A stretch of 64,000 nt of DNA, taken from Isoetes taiwanensis (taxonomy: Eukaryota > Streptophyta > Lycopodiopsida > Isoetales > Isoetaceae). The notes beneath the pieces are model-generated. The model had not been told where the DNA came from. It saw only the letters and a list, made by a program, of their open reading frames with translations, and ran no database searches. The translations under genes and the position numbers were made by a program. The stretch spans positions 9,405,541-9,469,540 of the forward strand of contig JAJEKV010000040.1 in NCBI GenBank assembly GCA_021234155.1, read 5' to 3'. Positions within the stretch are counted from its first letter, which is position 1. Every line of letters starts with the position of its first letter. This document shows, piece by piece, positions 44,452 to 57,100 of this stretch.

Positions 44452-44950
44452 TAACCTCTGTCTGGGGTCTGAGTTCATGAAATTGGAAGGTTGCATTGCG
44501 TCGAAATTGGTCGGGCTTTAAAAATTTTGCCCTATTTTTGCCCTCACTATTCAAGCATAGTTACAGAGTTTCCTTTTGCATTTGCGGGCTTAGTGATCCC
44601 AATGTTCGCTCATTCCCCCTTGAAAATCAATGCCTCCAGCTCCTCTAGAAGAAAAAAGATCGACAAAAAGCAGACATTTTACCTTGGTGACTCTGACACA
44701 AACCGTCTATGAGAAGCCCAGATTACTCTCAGCCGAAATCGCCCCTATAGCTTTGATTCTAGGCTACTCCAATGCCTTTCAAATACAGTTGCTATAAGAA
44801 AGGAACCATTTAGCCAAATTTAAATTTCTTATCTTATTTATCTCAAAGATCACATACTGTCAACTAGAAGGGGAGAAATATGCATGTTACATGATATTAG
44901 AACCGTCCATTTTCAGATAATCACAGTCGTCTATCAGGGGTTTCTTGGCT
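44452..44950. other. Spacer before the CYP74 fragment
   Basis: No gene of its own. It may include the old promoter of the CYP74 fragment, but no TATA box is obvious. Confidence 0.3.
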
Positions 44951-45230
44951 ATGGCGAAAAGACTACAAAAAGCTCTGTTTTTTTCCACAAAGGCAAGGGC
45001 GATGGCAGCAAGTAAGCCAGTGATGGATCCACCAGGCAGCTACGATATACCCATACTTGGCGCCCTCAAGGATTGGCTGGATTTTTTATGGTTCCAGGGC
45101 CACACGGAATTCTTCTGCAGCAGAATGCGCAGGTATAATAGCACAGTTTTCCGATTAAATTTTGTCCCCTCTCCTCCTGGTTTAGATTCAAAAAACAAAT
45201 TGCAGGGAGCAGAGATTTGCTCGGTTTGAG
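44951..45230 (+). pseudogene. CYP74 (allene oxide synthase-like) 5' fragment
   Basis: CYP74 enzymes are unusual P450s that rearrange fatty-acid hydroperoxides, in the first committed steps of jasmonate or oxylipin synthesis. From ATG 44951 the frame reads 'MAKRLQKALFFSTKARAMAA', a basic, Ser/Ala-rich start that could be a plastid transit peptide. It then reads 'PPGSYDIPILGALKDWLDFL' and 'FFCSRMRRYNSTVFRLNF', the strongly conserved N-terminal block (PGSYG.P..G..KDR.D..Y.QG...FF.SR...YNSTV.R.N). The match stops at about 45170 and the frame ends at 45227. The other roughly 400 residues, including the heme-binding Cys region, are missing. CYP74 genes are often intronless, so this is probably a truncated pseudogene. 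Confidence 0.8.
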
Positions 45231-46197
45231 CTGTCCCATAGATATGTTGGAGCCCCGGATATCACAAAAGAGATCCACGCATCTCAGATTTGGGGATTCT
45301 GCACTAAAACCTATATACAAAGGCAAATTCTAAATTTAAGAAAGCAAACATGTTTGATCTTAAGCGAGATCTTGTTTGGCCAAGATCTCCAGCTGGCCGG
45401 ACCTACTGGCCACTATTCTTTAAGCAATGATATTGTCTGATGGTTTTGGTAAATAAGCAAGACAGGAAATGAGTTTGTTTGACGGGTTTGGCAGATGGTT
45501 TTGTTATGATCAAGCCCAAGGTTTCATGTGGGCAGTTACTTCAAGCATATACATGGCAGCAAGAAAGGGATTGTCCACTAGTCTCAACACTAGAGCGACC
45601 AAAAGATCAGGGAAACCCCTTCTAAATTGTTTTGCCAGAATGGACATAACGCAAAATTCGAGTGCTTTGTTCTGCCAATGTCTACATTTGGCATCGAATA
45701 TTGGTTTATGGCTAGTATTCGCCTTCCCTTCCACCGACCTAGGTTGTCACAGAAGCAATTCACCATCCAATTTATGTAAACCGGAGGCTTAGATCTTTGT
45801 CAAATCTTTTTAGCACCGGAATTAGAAAATTTATGACAAAAAACATGCCTTTAGGAATTTTAGTGACAGAAGCGATTCAGGGCCACGCCCATATGCTGCT
45901 GGGAAATTAAATGTAGGTATTTCCAGAAACACGGCTATATGGAACTGGAAATTGTGATCAATTGGTTTTACAGCCAGCAATTAAATTGGAAACTGGCAAA
46001 AGATTTTCTTCTAGCAGGATCAATAGCTGGGAAGATCAGGATCTGGCTAATTATTTGCCATAGCTCCAAGCTTTAGAATGTGCGAAAGAAATCAATCAAA
46101 ATGCAGGCCTCAAATTCGTGGGTTACACAAGCCCAGCTCAAACATAGGCGAACTACTCATATTTTCGGTGATTATGCGAAAGAAATTTTAAAGCAAA
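45231..46197. other. Non-coding sequence after the CYP74 fragment
   Basis: No recognisable gene. Frame 45469-45792 has no motif and no similarity to the rest of CYP74. Confidence 0.35.
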
Positions 46198-46230
46198 CTA
46201 GTAAATGTGTGCCCGGCGTTGCCGGGCTAA
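46198..46230 (-). mobile_element. Helitron 3' terminus, canonical
   Basis: On the minus strand a perfect 7-bp GC stem with 3-nt loop ('gcccggcaacgccgggc', 46227-46211) is followed by 9 nt and CTAG (46201-46198), then host T. This matches the Helitron 3' end consensus. The body lies to the right. Its first 60 bp resemble those at 57071, so the two are one family. Confidence 0.8.
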
Positions 46231-49200
46231 TGTCCTACCATGTATTCTTGGCCTTTAACGTTGACTTGTAATTATTTTTGCACCACAAATATGTGATGCA
46301 ATTGTGGTGGCATGCCCCACAACTTTCCATTGAAAGAATGTAAATCTTCTAAACTAATTGCACCTGTTATGCGGGTCAATAAAAGTCGTAGATAGTATCG
46401 CTATCCTTCTGAAGGATTAACAAAGTACATGCATCTAATAGTCGGAAACTTCTGATTGTTGGATATAACCTGCCATTTTCCACTGGATTTATCATTGGTA
46501 AGAAGTTTAAGAAAATCATGGTGGAAGCAATTGAGTAGCCTCTCTATTTCCAGATGCATTCATCTCAAAAAATGCTGCCCACTTTGTCCCATTATTCTTA
46601 CCTTTTATAGTGTCCACGCTCATACCTTCTCCATAGTATACATCTTGTTTCATTGGGAGATGCACAGCCAGTCTATAGACACGAGAAAACTGTTGTTTAT
46701 ATGAGAGAATTCTTCATGATGCTTGAGAAGCTGAGAAGTAGCGTGCATTCAAACATTGTTCAACCTCATCATGGTTTATGGTGCGTGCTCTGCTAGTGAT
46801 GCACCATCACTCATTGCGTCTAAGTTCACATTGATCATATCTGGCCCTTTGTAGACATACTTACAAATATTTAATGACCTTACCTCAACATTGATATAGC
46901 ACTTGAAGTACAATTATATGGCACAACCCAAATGCATTATTTTGACACATGGGAACTCAATTTTCCGTGACGAAGTTCAAATATATAAGATGCTTGTACT
47001 TAGGGATGTAAGCATGTCAAGCCATGTTGTGGCTGTCCATTTGTGGTGCCATAACAAATGTGTGTTCCAGCATCCCTAGGTGTTAATTGCTAATGCGTGT
47101 TATTTGCAACTTGGACTCGCCAACACTTAGGTGCATTATCTAAATACTATTGCTATAGGTGTGGCATTTGCAGAACTCATTCAATAGGCTACAAAAAGTA
47201 TTACTGTTCTTTAGGATAAGTATTGAATTGAAAGCCAATAAGATCGAAGATTGTACGTTGAAGGGTTAATTATCTAAGAAAACTATTACAAATATGTTTT
47301 GTAATACCCAATTATTTTGGCATGCAAAACAAATGTAGGTAACAACTGAAGCAATAGTAGAGACACAAGCAAAGGTTGAACTTAGATACGACCAATGTAA
47401 TAGAAATCTCCATTTGAGGTGATATCTTCCAAATGCTCAAGGTTGACAAATTCTTTGGAGATGTGGCATTTAACAAAAGATGTGAAATGCATCGGTACTA
47501 CCACATTCATATTCGCAAAAGCCATGTTTTATAGTTTATATTGCCAAATAGAAGCCTCATTGTCGAATATATTTTCAAAAAAAAAAATCTTCTAGGTTAA
47601 GGTAGGACAATGGGCTTCGTGCCACAAACGTGTTTTGAATATTACTGCCCTGCCATAGAATAACTAAGCACACAAAATAACATCAAATTTTTGCAACTTG
47701 TAGTAACCAATCAGTATCAGGCCTATGCAATTTTCTTGAACACTACTAAGTTTCATGTACAACATGTTATTCTTTCAAGGCACAAAAACTACTCGGATAA
47801 TAATCAACTTCAACAAATACTCTAGCGCATATGGAAATTCACTATATAAAGTGATTCTGAACATTATTTATGCAGTTGGATAGACATACTTTCAATTGGA
47901 ACATAAAACTTGGGATAACACTTATGGTTCTTTGATAACACGCATTATCTGGAAGTTAAAGGAAGAAGTGACGATCTCAATGAACAAAACAAAGAACTGG
48001 ACTCAATTGAGCTCCGAAAAAGAAATTCAGGCCACACATAAGTAGACAAATTGAGTTGCATATGCAGACATAAAATATCTCAATTAAAATTCTAGAAGAG
48101 TCCTTCGCAGTGAGGCAAAGGAGTATTGAAGTTAATGCATATTTGCCTTCCCTGTTAATAGACAAATGTTGAGGCGCAGGGATGGAGTGCACAACAAGAA
48201 GCTCATATCTTATTCACTTGTGATTCACTTACAATTTTATCAAAGCAATGCAACTGTTTATTGAAAGCTCATTGGATCTTTAATAAACAAAGGTTAATGC
48301 ATAGGGAATTTATATCTCATGTGTTTCTGATTCCTTCTTTGTCAAGTAGGATACCATGTTGGGATTTGTTTCCAATTTATAGAAGCAATAAAAATGTTTA
48401 TTGAAAGTGCATTCGAACTTAGATATTGAAAAACACTTTAGCTAGCCTCGTGTCTTTTACATGAGGTAGACTTCACATAGTTCCCATAACGACATCTCAA
48501 ACGAACCTTGAGGAAATCCTATAGAATGTTAACTCATGCAGTCGACTTCACACAATCTAAACTTCATAACATGCACCATTTTACGTGCATCAACTTAGGA
48601 AATCTAAGTGAATCTTCACATAAATTTGGGAAATCTTGAGGGTAACTTTTGCAACTTAGGGAAATTTAAGAGAATCTAGGAAGATAGTGAAGGAATCTAG
48701 GACTAAATGTTCACAAAACATGACATTATATGGATTGTTCTTTCACTAGACTATGTGGTTTGACTTCCACTTTGAAGTTGGTTTTAATGGTATGGCTTAG
48801 ACATATATTCCCTAGAATAGTTACAACCTACTTTATACAGAGCCTAAATGAGTTCCACTTTACATTTCATTTTGACTTTCACCTTAGAATTAACTTTAAA
48901 GTTTGTAATTGATTTTGATAGTTTAGGCCCATACAATACTTGACTTTTGGAAATTACTTTCACTTTCGTAGTTGATCCTATCATATAGTCACTTGTGTTT
49001 TCAAGTTCGTAGAGTCCCTTATACATATGACCTTGACTTCGTGCTCAACTCTTCTTTTTTGAGTTTACTTTTGCTTTAGTGTTCTAAGTTTAGTATAAGA
49101 TGCGTTTTAGACTACAACACCTTTGCACCCACTGAATGCAGTAAAATTTAAGCCATGCACATTTGCTAGGATCTAGGGTTAAGTTGTTTAGGATTATCAA

Positions 49201-49960
49201 CTAGGGTTTATGGTTCCTGGGAGCCAAGCAAACATGTAGCCAAAGCAATAACTCAGGCATTAAGTTGTAATACACAATTAGACTTTATATGATATATTTA
49301 TAACCTTCACACTCATGACGAACATCTAAACATTAAATCCCAAGCAAATTACCAATTATTATCACATGAGCAATGCTTTAATTATTACGAAACATAAAAT
49401 GTACATATTTCGTTGCCTTCTTTCATATGTAGCTCTACACTTTGAAGAATTTGGACACCTGGGGTTTTGATAATCTATGAGAATGTCAAAAGGTTGCATA
49501 ATCCCCGGAATCTCCATAGGAGCCTAGGAATGAAGGGAATCTCCATGAAATTTTACAAAATTTTAGATGTAATGACAATGGATAATGGGTCATCCTCCAT
49601 ATACCATTCATGAGAAGCTTTCCTAGAAGCTTTCAACATGGAATCTCTTAGATTTTAATAGAATCTAGGAATCCTCATTGAATTCACCAATTGAGTTTGA
49701 CTTCACCTGGCGACAATCATTTAGATATACAATAAATTTATCGCAATGCGAACATTTCTATTAAATGACCCACTTAGTGGTTCGAATTGTTATGTTCGAG
49801 CCCTCGATGAATACAAATTGTGGGATTTTCTCATCAACTCACGTACTGATTCCAAAGGTTGTATGTTAAACTCTCACTTGCAAAAGAGGATTCCTGGGGC
49901 CACTTGAAAGGTTATTTATGTTAGATGCTTGGGCTATAAAACCTGCACAGAAGAAGGGGC
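46231..49960. other. Long non-coding stretch, probably in part Helitron body
   Basis: No gene, RNA or repeat array is supported across 3.7 kb. Sequence is AT-rich, with a run of related phrases near 48480-48670 (gaatctaagtgaatctt, aaatctaggaa). No Rep/helicase motif was seen, so the Helitron would be non-autonomous. Its 5' TC terminus could not be identified. Confidence 0.35.
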
Positions 49961-49964
49961 TGAT

Positions 49965-50912
49965 GTCAAGGTCAGTTGAGTGAAGTGCGTTTTGCCAAAG
50001 CACTATGGGGTGCTTGGGATTGTTGACTTTCTCCTACAAAACAAAGTATTGATTTTCAAGTTCATTTTGAGGATCCTGAATAATGTTGAGTCTCCCGGGT
50101 CATGATTATTGTACCAATCTTTGTTTATGTCTCCTCTGGCTCTCCATCTATCAAGTCACTGCTTCCCTTCGGGTGGTTTATGAGAATGTTAAGGCCAAGC
50201 ATTTGGTGAATTCAATGTATAAGATCCTTCTTGCTACAGAGGTTTTGCCCCCGCAAAATGGTGGTACCGGTGAATCACCAGAAAGCAGTTTGGAAATGGG
50301 TTTGGGATAAGTTACTTCATCCCAAGTTGTCTGTTCTGTGGTGGTAGATCATCCATAGATGTGTGCGCGTCAACATTTTGGTCCACAAATTTCATCCCAA
50401 GGTGCTGACGACATGCCCTTCATGCCTCAGAGGAATTAGACAGTCGAGCATTGTTTCTTATTCTGCCAGCATGCTAGACTGGCTTGGTTGTGGCTTCAAA
50501 GTCTTTTCATTTGCAAATTCAATAGTCAGCAACTCTTATTGGTAGTGTACCCAAGTTCCTGGGAAAATATGGCAAAGAGAGCATTTTATTTGACTTCAGC
50601 AAGGATCATTTGGTCACTTTTGGAAAAGAAGAAATCTCTTCATTTTCAAGGGCAATAGAGCCCTTGATGCTCAAGTACTCGTTGAAGCTAAACGATGCAT
50701 TGTCAAAGGATATATGCCGTCCTCAGTAAATGATGAAGTGAAGAACCATATTTGGAATCACTATCTCCAGATTAACACTTATATATAGCTCATTTACATG
50801 TTGTACGATGTAAGGTGGCGAGTGGTTTTGCTCTGTGGACAATTTCTCCCCATCTACGTTTATCGTTTCTCCTGATTAATAATGTTCCACAATCTTCAAA
50901 AAGAAAATACAT
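49965..50912 (+). mobile_element. L1-type LINE, 3' part (copy 3)
   Basis: The plus strand encodes, in broken frames, the block corresponding to GGLGI...QNK ('GIVDFLLQNKVLIFKF'), then 'KHLVNSMYKIL' (compare RLVNSMYKLL in the copy at 862). It continues into the zf-RVT region: 'VRVNILVHKFHPKVLTTCPS', with a Cys pair and a degraded H..C. It is more diverged than the copies at 862 and 3666, so either an older insertion or another subfamily. It ends near 50912 in 'cacaatcttcaaaaagaaaa'. Confidence 0.7.
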
Positions 50913-52179
50913 ATAAAACATGTGTGCATTTGTTTGTGTTTTGCAACGGTGAAAAAAACTTTTTCTATGTGTAGTTGCAAGAAGATACCTAAGAGACCAT
51001 TTATCATCTGAACATGGTTACTCAACTTAATAGAATGAAAATCAAGAAATCAAAGATTCTAACTAATATACAAAGAGCCAATCACACATGTTGTTTTGAC
51101 ATTGAGCCAATCACAGACATGTTATTTGAACTCTCGTGGCTCAATATGCAGAAGTATGTCAGATATCTAAACTCCGGAGATAACAATTGAACATGAGCTC
51201 AACACTAGGAGGAAGAAGCCTAGGCATTCACGTGACGACATTAACCAATAGTTTTGTCGTAGCCAATTCCTGTATCTCCCAGTGCAGCAAATTTTCCTCG
51301 TTGCATAGCCAGAGTACCTAGGTCTATTTAATCATGCCTCACATTGCTCTCGCTTCATTCGAAGATGAGAGCCACCTAATGTCGCTCATGGCACTGGCGC
51401 AGAAGCTGGAGGTTATCGACATTATGATCACAATAAGTTTTTCTCATAAAGCACTCATATTCGCTAATCCTAACCCAAATTTAGGGAGTCTTTTGAGATG
51501 AAATTTAAGGTGCTAGAGAGTTGCGATGGATTTGTGGAATAAGAAAGAGATGTGGAGAACGTGCTAGCAAAACTGGCAGAGAATCTGGCAAACGAGGATG
51601 TTCCCTTACTAGTAGTGGCCATTTGTAGTGGACATGATGCTTTTGTGTGTTGAGCCAGTGGCCAGCAAACTTAATAGGAATGCATAGAGTTATGCTAGAA
51701 TGCTCCATTTTAGGCGCTTTTCTTGAACAAATCCATCATCATAACTGGGGGAAGATTTGCAAGAAGCAAAAGGAGTTTTAGTGAAGAAAAACCATGAAAT
51801 CTGATGATGGTCCTCCCCATGGAAGAATTCTTGATGGCCATATTGTCTAGAAGACTTGCCAGTCTAGGAGCTGAGCATCGCCGATCCAGCTTCCTTAGAT
51901 CCGCGTCTCTCTTTCCTCTGCCAGAACAAAGCAAGAAACAAAGGATAAAAAGGTCGTCTGTGCAAGAATTTTGGCCATAAATGCTTCTGACTAACACAGA
52001 TGGGCTTAAAAGAAATTTAAAACACACATGACTAGAGATTATAATTTGGAATACACGTGTCGCATGCACCTAAATAGTAACGAGAAAATGCAAACAAAAA
52101 AGAAAACAACACTTAAGAAGGAAAACAACCACCTTCCATGCCGAAATGTTTATATTAAGGATTTTATAATAGTTCTTAA
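50913..52179. other. Intergenic, no gene
   Basis: AT-rich. Small frames at 51505-51708 and 51710-52069 (minus) have no motif. Nothing else is seen. Confidence 0.4.
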
Positions 52180-53845
52180 AGTTAAGACCCCCCTCCCCCG
52201 CGTAGCCGCTCAGGGACAACAACCTTTCCACGTAACCGGTGGTTTGATGCGAAGTGTAAAGAACGCAAGCGCCAGCTCCGTCACATTCTGGATCCAGGTA
52301 CCCGCTTGCAGGCCACCACACAGTACCGCGCCCATCTGAAGGAGACAAAGGCGCGGTACCTTGCCAGGCACCAGGGGAAGATGTTCGGCCTGCTGGACAC
52401 TCATCCTCGAACCTTTTGGCGCAGAGTGCTTCGAAGGCCAGCCCAGCCTACAGGGGACATCACACCCGGGCAGTGGGAGAAGTACTTGCAGCAGCTCTAT
52501 GACCCATCAGGGACGCGTACGCCCATACCCCCACAGGATGGCCCCCCATTGGTTCTCGCGGAGGAGGATGTTGTGGAGGGCCTGCAACGGCTGGCTAATG
52601 GGAAGGCGTACCGACCCTCGACGGTATGCAGTGCCGAAGTTACTCAAATGGGCGTGGCCGGCCGGTCGGTGCGATCCTCACTACCCCATTCAACGCAGCA
52701 TTGCGGGGAAGGTTTCCCGACAATGGACCACAAGCGTGGTTGTCCCCATTCACAAGGCGGGCAACCCACACCGTCGGAACCATTCTGGGACGATCATGGT
52801 CGATTCAAGATTTGTCAAAATGTTATGGCATTCTCGAAAGCAGCAGATTGACCCACCGGGCGTAGGCGCCAGATGTGCGAGCCCTCACACAAGTAGGCTT
52901 TAGACCCCGCCACTCAACGATTGACCATATCTTTACTGCAGATCGATTGAAGATGGTACCAAACCATGGCATGACTTGTATTGCCGCTTTGTGGACTTGA
53001 AGGCTTTGTCACGATCCCGGGAAAAGTGGGCTAGGATGCGTCAAATGGGGCTACGCTGCGCAATGCGAGAATGCCATATACAAGCTGTATGGGAGTTGTT
53101 TTGGCGGGATCACGACCAGCGGGCCAAGCATTCACGGTAGTATCGGGTCGGCGGGGCTGCCCCCTCTCACCAACACTTTTGGCCTCTACATTGACGGTTA
53201 GAGCCCGGCTTATCGAGCATGGGGGGATGGCATACAGCTTTGCACCCAGGTCATCCCAACTCATTTTATGCGGGGCGATGTTGACCTTATGGCCCACACC
53301 CCGGAAGCTATGCGGTCTCATCATCGGATGCCCTAGACACGATTCTGCAAAGCTCTGAACATGCGGCGTGAATCCGCCAAGACCGGTGGTGGTTCTCATA
53401 TCCTCTTCACGCCACCCCCGCCTCCCTGAACTCACATATCGAGGGGCGACTGCGGAGGTCACGCCCACCTACAAGTACCTAGGGGTGGAGTTCCCCTCCT
53501 CGGGCTTCTGTTGGGAGACGTCCATCCGCTTATTGGTGACAGGAAGGCCGGAGCGCTTTATGCCATGCTAACAACAAATACCACCAGTGAGCTCTATGAT
53601 TGGGGCCATCGGTCCACATCTGCTTTGGCGCCCGGGTCGAAACAGGCCCTTCATCGGGGAATTGAGGTTTGGGGCCCGCCGCCTCTTTTGGCGACACGGA
53701 ATGACTTGGAGCAAAAGTGAAGGCATTTGGCACGCGTGCACTTGGGGTGAAACCTTCAGTCCCCTATCAGATTCTGCTGCAGGAAACTGGATTCTTGCCG
53801 CTTCAGCGGACAGCCCTTGATAGACACATCAATGAATGTATGGTT
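52180..53845 (+). mobile_element. LINE of the same family as 35522-37616, decayed
   Basis: Frame 52306-52851 reads 'TKARYLARHQGKMFGLLDTH' and 'EEDVVEGLQRLANGKA', the linker before RT. Later segments give 'AGNPHRRNHSGTIMVDSRFV', 'GFRPRHSTIDHIFTA' and 'TYRGATAEVTPTYKYLGVEF', then 'ELYDWGHRSTSALAPG', co-linear with the minus-strand copy. The YADD box is lost and the frame changes repeatedly. The 3' end is missing: sequence stops at 'cagcccttgatagacacatc' (about 53830), short of the (TTCC)n tail found in other copies. GC-rich relative to its surroundings. Confidence 0.85.
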
Positions 53846-54129
53846 CATTTCATAGTTAATATTGTGTTGCTGCTACATGTGTAGCTACCTTAGTTGTCTA
53901 TGGTCTCGTCACTGTCTTCAGATACCTGCCAACAGCAAATGTTAGTATTGTATCAAAAATGCCAAAATCCTTTATGCCCTTGCTGTATACTAAACGCATT
54001 TGGTTAGTGAAAGAGTTGCCCTCCTCGAATCTTGGTGTCGGTACCGACCCTTCAGACATATTTGCCCTCCAAGTCTTTGCAAACTCCACATCCATTCCTC
54101 TGGCCCGGGAGATTATGTCTATGGCCTTG

Positions 54130-56620
54130 TCCCCGTCATGCTGAGGTCCAGAATGTGTTGCTGCATAATTGACCCAACCTTGTTGTGTCCAATCTCATGG
54201 AATTCCCAGGGCCAATATCAGCGTGTGGCTGTGACTCACCCTCCCTGTTGACCAAGTCCCAGGTCTTCAATGGTGACCTGATTGTACTAATGGAGTTTGG
54301 GACAGGTCTGACCAGAGGCAGAAAGCCTTCTATGCTAACATCCTGCACACCAGCAATGTCTCCCGAGCATAAGTGGGTGTCTTCCAAGCTGCACATGACA
54401 TGCATTTCCTCTTCACTGTCATGGGCAATTGCATGATCACTCATGACAGGTGTGGTCAATCCACTAACCTGCTGACCTTCAAGTTCCATGGTGAATGATG
54501 TTTTCACTATTGGATCCCTGATTGGACTCAACTCTCTCATTCTGTTTCTAACCTCTAACCTTTTGCTTCTCACCTCATCACTCATTGGCCTCTGGAAGCT
54601 AAAGACTGCAGCCACTCTTGAAATGCCCCTGGGGTACATGAGTGCTCTAAGTCTAGCAGTAGAGGCTTCAAATTCTGCTTCAGCCTTCTTCCTATTTTTC
54701 CTTTCTTCCCTATTCTGTTGAGCTCTCTTGGCAGCCTCTTGCCTTTCCAATTTCCTTCTTGCAATTTCGAGTTTCCTGGCAGCAACTTGCTCATTCTTAA
54801 GTTTTGCAGCCTCAGCCCTTCTAGCCCTCTCAGCAGCCAAGGCCTCACAGAAGCCATCACTAGAGATGTGCACCCTTCCACTCAGGTCTGGGATTAAACC
54901 CCGATTCCTTGCCCTCGTGGCCTGAGATGGATGTAGGCCTGTGATGTCCTCACGTCTGTAGGGAACTGCACACATGCATGTGGTGTTCCCATGTCACCAG
55001 ATGGTACCATATGCTGATGTGAGGATCTCAAGGTTGCATCAATGACCTCACGATCCCCATCTCGTGCGCCTTCATCGTGAGATGGATGCACATCATGGCT
55101 GATAATATCCACATGGTCAGCTACATGTTCATGGCCACCAACTAGCTGCTGGTCACCTTGCTCACCAGCTGGACGTGGTGCCTCCCATAACTGTTGCAAG
55201 TCAGCCATGTTGAATTGCTCCAATTCCTTTTCCCCCAAGTTGGCTGCATCTTCTTGGTCTCCACTTTGCGTAACCTGCTCTATGGGCACTCTACCAAACC
55301 TGCCACTTTCCTGGCCTGGCTTAACCTTGTCTGAGTTGAATGGCCAAATCCCAGTTGCTCTAAACCCAGCCTTGATGTTGCTAGGTGTCAACCCTGATTC
55401 AATGGCCTGTGATACGAGCTCTGCAATGTCCTCCCTCTTCGGCTCTGTCCTCCCTTTGCTAAACATGTAAGAAGATTTCAATCTTTTGAAGGCTGCCTTG
55501 AATGGTGCAAAACATGCAACATCCAAAGGTTGCAACCTATGTGATGTGTGGGGTGGAAGCATGGCAAAATGTATGCCCATTTCCTTAGCTGCCAAAATAA
55601 CCTCCAATTCCACATCGTTGCCATGGCCATCCAATATTATCAGGTGTGGCCTTGATGGAGATACTCCACCAGGAACCCTAGCAACAAAATGTGACAACCA
55701 AGACTTGAACAATTCTGTTGCCATCCAGGCCGAGGGCTGGACAGCTTGAATTACCCCTTCCTCACATCTGACAATGTTATCTTGTCTCATCCGAGTACCC
55801 TTGAAGATGTATAAATTAGGTATCTTAAACCCTTCAGCATTTACACATACTAGTATGGTAACCCATTCCCTATTGTTCATGACAACCTCATTTACCCTAT
55901 TCTCCCCTTTCCTACCTATGATCTTCATTCCCTTCACCTTCCCAGCTTGAATGCAAGTCTCATCAGCATTCCAGATCCTAGAGGCCGGGAAATCGAACTC
56001 GTCATAGATTTGTCTCAGACCAGCATAGAAGTTATCCAGATTCTCTTGTGTCATAGCACGAGCCCGAGCAATATCTAATGTCTTCTGCAACCCATTCCCT
56101 GCTCGGCCCTGGACAATGCCCAGTTGACTAACTCTTCCTCTTGTAGAGTCGTTAGAATTTGTAGACTACCAGTCTGCTTATGAGTTATACGGCCATACAG
56201 CCAGTCCCTTATTGTTGACTCTGGGATTCCAGACCTTCTAGATGCCTATCTAACAGATATACCACACTCACTTACCTCATCCAAGATGTCTGCATTTGAT
56301 CTTCAGTCCACTGCCCTTGTTTGCTTGGCCTCCTTGGCATTATGGGAGATGCAGCACTGATTTGTGGTGCCCGATGCTTCCTCCTTGGCGCAGTGACTCG
56401 TTTCCTTGATGTAGGTACTCTATTACTGGCTTCACCATCGTCCCCTCTCCGACCTCTTGTGGAAACCATGTCTGATATCGTGCTCCTCACAGCCTGATAT
56501 CGATAAGCTTGAAATTTGGAAGGTGAAGTTGCCTTTTATTCTGTTGGGAGCCATAGCGGGAGCTTGGTATTCAAATTGGACTTCGGTAATCGAGTGCTCT
56601 GGAATGGGCGCGAATTCAAG
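54130..56620 (-). mobile_element. Pogo/CENP-B-type DNA transposon, transposase gene nearly complete
   Basis: Read on the minus strand. An N-terminal HTH (psq/CENP-B type) comprises 'RRPSKQGQWTEDQMQTS' (about 56320-56280) and 'GIPESTIRDWLYGRI'. A 398-codon frame (54894-56090) holds the DDE_1 catalytic domain. Its three acidic residues are visible in 'WNADETCIQAG', 'LIILDGHGNDVELE' and 'HTSHRLQPLDVACFAPFKAA' (family form D...D...D). A Lys/Arg/Ala-rich coiled coil follows in frame 54136-54975. Three frame changes (about 56284, 56105 and 54940) and one TAG in the HTH region break the gene, so it is inactive but fairly young. Terminal repeats and the TA duplication were not found. Confidence 0.8.
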
Positions 56621-57062
56621 CAAGGGGCATTGAATTCTACTTTCGAATCGATATGATCAGGTTTCTTAACATAGCCACGAGTGTGAACATCTGTTCCACA
56701 ATTGTGGACACCAATTACACGACGGCGGGAAGCAGGAGTTCACGCAATGCGGAGCTCTGTTACACGACTATGGAGAACAGATGCACGACAACTGGCAACT
56801 GGGCTAACGCATCGCGTAGCTCTGTCACAGTTGCAGGCACCAGTTGCACGACAGCGGGTCATAGGACTAATGCATGACGACCAGGCCATAACGGCCACAG
56901 GACGTCCACATAACGTCAACGGGTCACACACGTGGTGAAGCCGAGCCTCCATCCCACGGTAGAAGGGCTAGTCGGCATGACACATGGCGATATTGAGTGG
57001 GAAGCGAGGGGGGAGTGAATCGTGCTCCGAGGGACAGTCATGATAGGAGGCAACCATACCCT
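56621..57062. repeat. GC-rich stretch with diverged short repeats upstream of the pogo gene
   Basis: Phrases such as 'cgcaatgcggagctctgtta', 'cgcatcgcgtagctctgtca' and 'acgac.gcggg' recur every 60-80 bp between 56700 and 56890. It is probably the 5' untranslated or terminal part of the pogo-like element. No gene. Confidence 0.45.
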
Positions 57063-57067
57063 ATTTT

Positions 57068-57100
57068 ATAGTTAACGTGTGCCCGACGTTGCTGGGCCAA
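57068..57100 (-). mobile_element. Helitron 3' terminus, degraded
   Basis: The minus strand reads 'gcccagcaacgtcgggc' (imperfect hairpin, two mispairs), then 'acacgttaa' and CTAT where CTAG is expected. It is homologous to the terminus at 46198 over about 60 bp, including 'taacgttcatatgtg' against taacgttgacttgt. An older copy of the same family, with its body to the right. Confidence 0.6.
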
